Of a DNA stretch of 64,000 nucleotides, positions 58,525 to 64,000 are shown piece after piece. This stretch comes from Saccharopolyspora hirsuta (GTDB lineage Bacteria > Actinomycetota > Actinomycetes > Mycobacteriales > Pseudonocardiaceae), in assembly GCF_008630535.1 (NCBI RefSeq), contig NZ_VWPH01000012.1:186001-250000 (forward strand), given 5' to 3'. Every line of letters begins with the position of its first letter. Position 1 is the first letter of the stretch. The position numbers and the translations under genes were made by a program. Under the pieces are notes generated by a model. That model was not told the origin of the DNA. It saw nothing but the letters and a program-made list of their open reading frames with translations, and ran no database searches.

Positions 58525-60261
58525 ATGGGCAGGACGATCCTGGCGGCCGTGGCGCTGCTGTCGGTCACCGCGCTGGCCGGTTCTGCGACGGCCTCGCCCA
58601 GCAGCGCGGGCGGTCACTTCGACCGCCCGCAGCGGGGGTTCGCCCCCGGCGAGACCGTGCTGCGCGACGGCACCCCCGAGGAAGTGGGGCTGGACCCGAC
58701 CCCGATCGACGCGGCGCTGCAGCAGATCGCGGCGTGGACGGAGCGGACGCCGGGCCGCGAGCACCCGATGTACGCGGGCGCGGTGAGCCTGCTGGTGCAC
58801 GACGGGGTGGTGGTGCGGCGCGAGGCCGTCGGGAAAGAGCAGCGCTACTCCGACGGCGCGGGCACCGAGTTACCCGCCGACCAGCAGGAACCGATGGGCG
58901 TCGACACGATCTTCGACGTCGCCTCGATCAGCAAGCTGTTCACCTCGATCGCCGCGCTGCAGCTGGTCGACGACGGCTCGGTGGAGCTGGACGCGCCGGT
59001 CGCGCAGTACCTGCCGGAGTTCGGCGTCAACGGCAAGCAGGGCATCACCGTCGAGCAGCTGCTCACCCACACCTCGGGGCTGCAGGCCGAAGCGCAGCTG
59101 TGGAAGCTGCCGCCGGAGCAGCGGATCCCGTCGATCATGCAGCTGACCCCGGAGCACCCGCCCGGCACCAACTACACCTACTCCGACCCGAACATGATCA
59201 CGCTCGGCGTGCTGGTCCAGCGCGTCACCGGCGAACGGCTGGACCGCGTGGTGGCCGAGCGGATCACCGGCCCGCTGGGCATGCGCGACACCGGCTACAA
59301 CCCGCCCGCCGCCGAGCTGCACCGGATCGCGGCCACGGAGTTCCAGGCCGACCCGCCGCGCGGCATGGTGCGCGGCCAGGTGCACGACGAGAACGCCTGG
59401 TCGCTGGGCGGTGTCGCGGGCCAGGCCGGGGTCTTCTCCACCGCCGACGACCTGGCGACGCTGGGCCAGGCGCTGCTCAACGGCGGTGTCTACAACGGCA
59501 GCCGCATCCTGTCCGAGGACGGCGTGGCCAAGATGCTGACCAACTACAACGACGCCTTCCCGGGCAACGCGCACGGCCTGGGCTTCGAGCTCGACCAGCG
59601 CTGGTACATGGCCGGGCTCAGCGCCCCGCACACCGCAGGTCACACCGGCTACACCGGAACGTCGCTGGTCATCGACCCGCTGTCCCGGACGGTCGCGGTC
59701 CTGCTCACCAACCGGGTGCACCCGTCGCGCGAGTGGGGCTCGAACAACCCGGCCCGGCAGGAGCTGGCGCAGGGCATGGCCCGGGCGCTGGCGGTGCGAC
59801 CGGAGTTCGGCTCGGCCTCGTGGTTCACCGACCGCGCGGGGACGTTGACCACCGACCCGCTCGGCCCGGTCAGCGGGCCGGTGCAGGTGTCCTACAGCGC
59901 CTTCGTGGACACCCAGCGGGACTCCGACGGCTCCGACCCGCTGCTGCTCGAATCCAGTGTGGACGGAACGAATTGGCAGCCGGTACCGGTCCGGGCCAAG
60001 GGCCCCGGAGCGCCGAAGGACGCCCAGCAGCAGCTGGCGGGCTCCGGCCACCGCAGCTGGTGGGAGGTCCGCGGCTCCGTCGCCGCGGAACCGGGCCAGC
60101 AGGTGCACCTGCGCTGGCGGTACGCGCCGAACGACCAGTACACCGGCCGCGGGGTGAACGTGGACGGCATCCTGGTCGCCGACCGCGACGCGACCCTCCT
60201 GGACGGCGAGCTCCAGGCCGATCGCCTGCACCCCGAGGACTGGACCTCCACCGACCGCTGA
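58525..60261 (+). CDS. Exported serine hydrolase, beta-lactamase/AmiE-like class
   Basis: 578 residues. A signal peptide (ILAAVALLSVTALAGSATA) and a beta-lactamase fold: SxxK in DVASISKLFTS, a YSD triad as YTYSDPN, and HTGYTGT as the KTG-like element. A C-terminal ~150-residue extension, with SYSAFVDTQRDSDGSDPL and LRWRYAPNDQYTGRG, looks like a jelly-roll module. In B. subtilis the S12-type AmiE amidase is clustered with nagZ and namZ, so an N-acetylmuramoyl-L-alanine amidase role is likely. ATG at 58525 has GGAGGGGG. Confidence 0.8.
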   Translation: MGRTILAAVALLSVTALAGSATASPSSAGGHFDRPQRGFAPGETVLRDGTPEEVGLDPTPIDAALQQIAAWTERTPGREHPMYAGAVSLLVHDGVVVRREAVGKEQRYSDGAGTELPADQQEPMGVDTIFDVASISKLFTSIAALQLVDDGSVELDAPVAQYLPEFGVNGKQGITVEQLLTHTSGLQAEAQLWKLPPEQRIPSIMQLTPEHPPGTNYTYSDPNMITLGVLVQRVTGERLDRVVAERITGPLGMRDTGYNPPAAELHRIAATEFQADPPRGMVRGQVHDENAWSLGGVAGQAGVFSTADDLATLGQALLNGGVYNGSRILSEDGVAKMLTNYNDAFPGNAHGLGFELDQRWYMAGLSAPHTAGHTGYTGTSLVIDPLSRTVAVLLTNRVHPSREWGSNNPARQELAQGMARALAVRPEFGSASWFTDRAGTLTTDPLGPVSGPVQVSYSAFVDTQRDSDGSDPLLLESSVDGTNWQPVPVRAKGPGAPKDAQQQLAGSGHRSWWEVRGSVAAEPGQQVHLRWRYAPNDQYTGRGVNVDGILVADRDATLLDGELQADRLHPEDWTSTDR

Positions 60262-60270
60262 CGGGACTCC

Positions 60271-60316
60271 CGCGATTTCAATGGAAATCGGACGTCCGAT
60301 TTCCGTTGAAATCGCG
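60271..60316. repeat. 46-bp palindrome, TTTCAATGGAA family copy 2 (terminator)
   Basis: Two 23-base arms (60271-60293 and 60294-60316) meet without a spacer, with one G-T wobble. It begins ten bases after the serine hydrolase stop and separates it from the convergent metallo-beta-lactamase-fold gene, so it can end both transcripts. It shares GATTTCAATGGAA with the hairpin at 41631; its core GAAATCGGACGTCCGATTTC resembles the nagZ operator. Confidence 0.8.
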
Positions 60317-60324
60317 TTCGTCCG

Positions 60325-61176
60325 TCACGGGAGGGGTTGCCAGCGGGGAGTGCCGGAGTCGGTGATCGCGCGGCCGAACTGGACGTCGGCGAAGTGGACC
60401 GCGAAGCCGATCGTGCTCGGCTCCTGGAGCTCCCGCACCAGGTCCTGGCGGGTTCGGATCGCCTCAGCTCGGTCGACGTCGGCCCAGACCGGCCAGGTCG
60501 GCTCGGCGATCTGCACCGCGCTGTGCAGCGCGTCGCCGATGACGATGAGGCGCTGGTCGCCCGAGGTGATCACGTAGGACGCATGGCCGGGCGTGTGGCC
60601 GGAGGTGTACCGCACCCGCACGCCGGGGAACACCTCTTGTCCATCGTGGACGGTTTCGACCTGCGCTCCCAGCGCGGTCAGCATCTCGTCGGTGACGTCC
60701 GGGGCGTGCTCCTCGCGACTCTCCCACTCCGGCTCCGCGAGCAGGATCCGCGCCGCGGGGAAGGCACCCCGGTGCGCCCAGCCGATGTGGTCGGTGTGCA
60801 GGTGGGTGATGGCCACGGCCTCGATCTCTCCGGGAGCGCGCCCCAGCGCCGCCAGGTTGTCCAGCAGGTCGCCGCCGCGGGTGGCGCCGACGGCCGGGTT
60901 GCCGGGGTCGTCGGGGCGGCTGACCGGGCCGAACCCGGCGTCGATCAGCATCGCGCGCGGGCCGCGCTCGACGAGGAGCCCGCCGATGCTGGCCACCAGC
61001 TGCCCCGCGCCGTCGAGGTGGTGCGCGCGGTCGCGCCAGTCGTCCGCCGAGGTCTCCGGGAACCAGCCGCGCGGCTTGAGGCCGACCGCGCCGTCCGGGA
61101 CGTAGCTGATCCGCAGGTCGCCGAGCTCGATCGACCGGGCTCCGGCCACCGCGCTCCACCGGTGTTCCGCAATCAT
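60325..61176 (-). CDS. Metallo-beta-lactamase-fold hydrolase
   Basis: 283 residues. The metal-binding motif THLHTDHIGW, HTPGHASYVI and VIGDALHSAVQ (third-strand Asp and His) identify the MBL fold. DLLVERGPRAMLIDAGFGP is the first strand. Related actinobacterial enzymes include lactonases and quorum-quenching or N-acyl hydrolases; substrate unknown. ATG at 61176. It diverges from a MarR regulator and is likely controlled by it. Confidence 0.88.
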   Translation of the reverse strand: MIAEHRWSAVAGARSIELGDLRISYVPDGAVGLKPRGWFPETSADDWRDRAHHLDGAGQLVASIGGLLVERGPRAMLIDAGFGPVSRPDDPGNPAVGATRGGDLLDNLAALGRAPGEIEAVAITHLHTDHIGWAHRGAFPAARILLAEPEWESREEHAPDVTDEMLTALGAQVETVHDGQEVFPGVRVRYTSGHTPGHASYVITSGDQRLIVIGDALHSAVQIAEPTWPVWADVDRAEAIRTRQDLVRELQEPSTIGFAVHFADVQFGRAITDSGTPRWQPLP

Positions 61177-61239
61177 GCCGACAACCTTACAACTATAATT
61201 TTTCTAATTGCAACATCTCTAACTTGGTATGCTGTTCGC
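61177..61239. promoter_or_regulatory. A/T-rich divergent promoter between MBL-fold gene and marR
   Basis: 63 bases, far below local GC. TATGCT (61228-61233) ends six bases before the marR ATG at 61240, so the marR mRNA is probably leaderless. TATAGT on the minus strand (61192-61197) is the likely -10 of the MBL-fold gene. A MarR box would be expected in this interval. Confidence 0.6.
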
Positions 61240-61653
61240 ATGGACCGGTCTGCCGAAACCCGCGAGCTCTGCAGCCTGGTCAGCGAGCTCGCCCACACCA
61301 TCGAGGACCACGTGCGGCACTGCGTCGCGGACAGCGACCTGACCGCGTCGCAGGCCATCGCGCTGCGCGAACTGGCCGAACCGCTGAGCATGCGCGAGCT
61401 CGCCGCACGGATGCACTGCGCCACCTCGAACGTCACGTTCCTGATCGACCGCCTGGAGAAGCAGGGGCTGGTCACCCGCCGCCCGCACCCCACCGACCGC
61501 CGCGCGAAGGAGATCGCGCTGACCGAGGAGGGCGCGCGGCAGCGGACGCAGATCATCGAGCGGTTCTCGGTGAACACCCCGCTGTCCGGGCTCACCGCGG
61601 ACGAGCAGCAGACCCTGCACCGGCTGCTGCAGCAGGCGCTGTCCACCCGCTGA
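61240..61653 (+). CDS. MarR-family transcriptional regulator
   Basis: 137 residues. The winged helix reads LTASQAIALRELAEPLSMRELAARMHCATSNVTFLIDRLEKQGLVTRRPHPTD in parts, with the wing RRAKEIALTEEG. Dimeric repressor of the MarR type; the likely target is the divergent MBL-fold gene. No ribosome site; the transcript is probably leaderless (see the 61177-61239 region). Confidence 0.9.
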   Translation: MDRSAETRELCSLVSELAHTIEDHVRHCVADSDLTASQAIALRELAEPLSMRELAARMHCATSNVTFLIDRLEKQGLVTRRPHPTDRRAKEIALTEEGARQRTQIIERFSVNTPLSGLTADEQQTLHRLLQQALSTR

Positions 61654-61714
61654 GGAATGCCGCGGGCCCGGATGCGTTCCCGAGATCGAAGAACGCATCC
61701 AGGAAAGGACTCCC

Positions 61715-62111
61715 GTGGGCCACCGGATCATCAACCCGCCGACGCTGCACGACCCGACCCGCTTCGGCTACAGCCACGTCGCCGACACCTCCACCGGGCT
61801 GGTCTTCATCGCCGGCCAGTACGCCTCCGACGACAACGGCGAGGTGACCTCGGCGGACTTCTCCGAGCAGGTCCGGCAGTCGCTGGCCAAACCTGCGCAC
61901 CGCGCTCGCCGCGGTCGGCCTGGACCTCAGCCACGTCGTGCAGCTGCGGACCCACGTCGTCGACCACGACACCGACAAGCTCGCGGTCCTCGGCGAGCAC
62001 ATCGCCGAGATCTGGGGCGACCAGCCGCCCACCCAGACCCTCACCGGCGTGGCCGCGCTGGCGCTGCCGGGGATGCTCTTCGAGGTCGACGCCGTCGCCG
62101 TGCGCCCCTGA
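61715..62111 (+). pseudogene. RidA/YjgF-family gene with +1 frameshift
   Basis: The first 59 codons (MGHRIINPPTLHDPTRFGYS, AGQYASDDNGEVTSADF) are RidA-like. Then an AAA run (61889-61891) has one base too many: in the next frame the expected LRTALAAVGLDLSHVVQLRT, VVDHDTDKLAVLGEHI and PPTQTLTGVAALALPGMLFE follow to a stop at 62111. So it is either a recent pseudogene or an assembly/sequencing error. RidA proteins deaminate reactive enamines. The GTG at 61715 has AAAGGA upstream. Confidence 0.85.
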
Positions 62112-62184
62112 CCTCCGAGTCGCGAGCTCGGCGGCGGGCGGGCAGGGTCGAAGCGCAGCCGCAACCGTCGGAGAGGAGTCGGAG

Positions 62185-62577
62185 ATGTCGGGGATTCCGC
62201 AGGACCGCGAGGACATCCTGGGCAAGCGGGCCTTCGGGCACGTGGCCACCATCGGTCCGCACGGCGAACCGCAGTCCAGCCCGGTGTGGATCGACTGGGA
62301 CGGCCAGTACCTGAAGTTCAGCCAGACCAAGACGCGGCAGAAGTACCGCAACCTCAAGCGGGAACCGCGCATCTCCGTCTCGGTGCACGACCCGGACCAG
62401 CCCTACCGCTACGTGGAGGTGCGCGGCCGGGTGGCCAAGATCGAGGACGACCCGGACAACCGGTTCATCAACAAGATGGCCAAGAAGTACCTCGACGAGG
62501 ACGAGTACCCGTGGCCCCAGCCCGGCGACGAGCGCGTGATCGTCTACGTCGAACCGGAGCACACCACCAAGCAGTGA
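62185..62577 (+). CDS. PPOX-class (F420- or FMN-dependent) flavin oxidoreductase
   Basis: 130 residues. PPOX split-barrel fold: VATIGPHGEPQSSPVWIDWD, SQTKTRQKYRNLKREPRISVSVHD, YVEVRGRVAKIEDD, then YLDEDEYPWP. These small actinobacterial enzymes usually use F420; the cofactor cannot be fixed from sequence. ATG at 62185 has GAGGAG. Follows the broken RidA gene by ~70 bases and may share its promoter. Confidence 0.88.
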   Translation: MSGIPQDREDILGKRAFGHVATIGPHGEPQSSPVWIDWDGQYLKFSQTKTRQKYRNLKREPRISVSVHDPDQPYRYVEVRGRVAKIEDDPDNRFINKMAKKYLDEDEYPWPQPGDERVIVYVEPEHTTKQ

Positions 62578-62583
62578 CGGGGG

Positions 62584-62625
62584 CCGTCACCCGGGCGAGC
62601 GTTTCGGCGCCAGCCCGGGTGACGG
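62584..62625. terminator. Bidirectional hairpin between PPOX and NCS1 permease genes
   Basis: CCGTCACCCGGGC (62584-62596) and its complement (62613-62625) are perfect 13-bp arms, filling almost all of the 48-base gap between convergent stop codons. Confidence 0.75.
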
Positions 62626-64000
62626 TCAGGTGGCGGGCAGGACGTGGGTGCCGGTGCGGTCGGTGGTCACGCAGAGGGAGCAGATGATCGTGTCCGGGAC
62701 CGCGGAGGCGAGCACGTCCGGGCGCTCGAAGTCCTGCTCGCAGACGTCGCAGCGGTAGGTCGTGGCGACCGGGGTGCCGTCGGCGTCGAAGCGCGGCTCG
62801 GCGATGCCGTCGTCGGTGCGGCGCAGGTAGTAGCGGCCGCGGGTGACCGCCGCCAGCAGCGGCGTCAGCACCGCCGCGATCAGCACGGCGGCGATCGGCG
62901 AGTACGGCTGGACCACCGCGCCGAAGGCGCCGAAGTACATCGCGATCGAGATCCCCGCCGAGGCCAGGAACGCCACCACGCCGACCGGGTTCACCGCGTG
63001 CAGCATGCCGCGGCGGAACTCCGGTTCCTTCGGCGACAGCCCCAGCAGGTACTTGTTGACCGCGATGTCGGTGGCCACCACGACCACCCAGGCGATCGCG
63101 CAGTTGGCGTAGAAGCTCAGCACCGAGTTGAGGAAGGCGAACATGTTCGCCTCCATCAGCACCAGCGCCACCAGCAGGTTCAGCAGCACGAACACGATCC
63201 GCCCCGGGTACCGCCGGGTGATCCGGGTGAAGGAGTTCGTCCAGGCCAGCGAGCCGGAGTAGGCGTTGGTGACGTTGATCTTCACCTGGCTGAGCACCAC
63301 CAGCACCACCGCCAGCGGGATCGCCAGCCAAGCGGGCAGGAACAGCTCGTAGATGCCGGTGAACTGCTGCACCGGTTCGGTCGCCGCCGCCCCCGCGACC
63401 CCCATGATGAAGAACGCCAGGAACGCCCCGGTCGCCTGCTTGACCGCGCCGAAGAGCACCCAGCCCGGACCGGCCACCAGCACCGAGGCCCACCAGGACC
63501 GGCGGTTCTGCTCGGTGCGCGGCGGCATGAAGCGCAGGTAGTCGATCTGCTCCCCGATCTGCGCCATCAGCGACAGCGCCACGCCCGCGCCGAGCATCAC
63601 CGACGCCGCGTTGAGCCCGCCGCCGCTCTCACCGGTGAACGCCAGCCAGGAGCTCACCGATCCCGGGTCGACGACCACCAGGTAGCCGAGCGGGCCGACC
63701 ATCAGCAGCAACCACAGCGGCGTCGTCCACACCTGAAGCTTGCTCAGCGCCTTCATGCCGTAGACGACCAGCGGGATCACGATCAGCGTGGTGATCAGGT
63801 AACCGAGCCACAGCGGCACGCCCAGCCCGACCTGCAGGCCCTGCGCCATGATCGCGCCCTCGGTGGCGAAGAAGATGAACGTGAAGCTGCCGAAGATGAC
63901 GCTGGTCAGCACCGAGCCGTAGTAGCCGAACCCGGCGCCGCGGGTGATCAGGTCGAGGTCGAGGTTGTAGCGGGCGCCGTAGTAGGCCAGCGGCAGCCCG
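62626..64000 (-). CDS. NCS1-family (cytosine/purine/allantoin-type) permease with C-terminal four-cysteine tail; 5' end outside window
   Basis: At least 457 residues here, the N-terminus lying beyond base 64000. About ten TM helices are visible; GLPLAYYGARYNLDLDLITRG and GFGYYGSVLTSVIFGSFTFI are NCS1 helix 2-3 features, and TNAYSGSLAWTNSF the conserved helix-8 region. The C-terminus carries YRCDVCEQDF and TIICSLCVTTD, a CxxC...CxxC module absent from most transporters. Function: probably H+- or Na+-coupled uptake of a nitrogenous base or allantoin; the tail could sense metal or redox state. Confidence 0.85.
   Translation of the reverse strand, partial: GLPLAYYGARYNLDLDLITRGAGFGYYGSVLTSVIFGSFTFIFFATEGAIMAQGLQVGLGVPLWLGYLITTLIVIPLVVYGMKALSKLQVWTTPLWLLLMVGPLGYLVVVDPGSVSSWLAFTGESGGGLNAASVMLGAGVALSLMAQIGEQIDYLRFMPPRTEQNRRSWWASVLVAGPGWVLFGAVKQATGAFLAFFIMGVAGAAATEPVQQFTGIYELFLPAWLAIPLAVVLVVLSQVKINVTNAYSGSLAWTNSFTRITRRYPGRIVFVLLNLLVALVLMEANMFAFLNSVLSFYANCAIAWVVVVATDIAVNKYLLGLSPKEPEFRRGMLHAVNPVGVVAFLASAGISIAMYFGAFGAVVQPYSPIAAVLIAAVLTPLLAAVTRGRYYLRRTDDGIAEPRFDADGTPVATTYRCDVCEQDFERPDVLASAVPDTIICSLCVTTDRTGTHVLPAT

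Overview
The window is chromosomal DNA of a high-GC actinobacterium. The codon bias is strongly G/C-ending, GTG and TTG starts are common, and the conserved gene order is ppa / dacB / zinc metalloprotease / tilS / hpt / ftsH / folE-folP-folB-folK / DUF3180 / DUF6779, plus topA, holB, a helicase, the tad-ssd cluster, 6C RNA and a HAD phosphatase. The same blocks occur in mycobacteria. The XRE-DUF397 pair and the small zinc-finger protein point to Pseudonocardiaceae, probably Saccharopolyspora or a relative. That placement is inferred from gene content, not from a database search. No prophage, insertion sequence, CRISPR array or biosynthetic cluster was seen.

Layout. 1-15.1 kb: a minus-strand housekeeping block with a partial PrsW-type membrane protease, two conserved membrane proteins, the folate genes, ftsH, hpt, tilS, a DUF2342-type metalloprotease and a very large DacB-like D,D-carboxypeptidase. 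A plus-strand MerR gene interrupts the block between folK and DUF3180. ppa diverges from dacB. 15.8-25 kb: accessory metabolic and envelope genes (MFS exporter, TetR/oxidoreductase pair, secreted proteins, a SLATT/DUF4231 membrane protein, an M23 peptidase, a PLP trans-sulfuration enzyme, YceI). 25-34.7 kb: regulators and small enzymes, including an XRE-DUF397 pair facing a zinc-finger/membrane pair, decayed gene remnants at 26 kb and a 5'-truncated TetR gene at 33.5 kb. 34.8-48.4 kb: tRNA-Thr, an exported anchored protein, holB, topA, a lipoprotein, an H+-pumping pyrophosphatase, a DECH-box helicase and a stand-alone prim-pol domain. 48.7-54.9 kb: the Tad-like pilus operon with Ssd, 6C RNA and a HAD phosphatase. 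55-60.3 kb: a three-gene exported operon (NagZ-like GH3, NamZ-like DUF1343, serine hydrolase) fitting turnover of N-acetylmuramic-acid-containing wall fragments. 60.3-64 kb: a metallo-beta-lactamase-fold hydrolase, MarR, a frameshifted RidA, a PPOX-type flavin enzyme and a partial NCS1 permease.

Most notable observations: (i) two families of long intergenic hairpins that share arm sequences; (ii) two intergenic pairs of exact TTGTCCACA-type DnaA boxes; (iii) an acidic cytoplasmic region of about 830 residues on DacB carrying six T-x-x-[IF] motifs that resemble Ser/Thr-kinase sites; (iv) the muropeptide-turnover operon, bracketed by related GAAATCG/CGATTTC palindromes; (v) a CRP-like site inside the promoter of a possible leaderless small ORF; (vi) 6C RNA beside the Tad/Ssd operon; (vii) several gene remnants.
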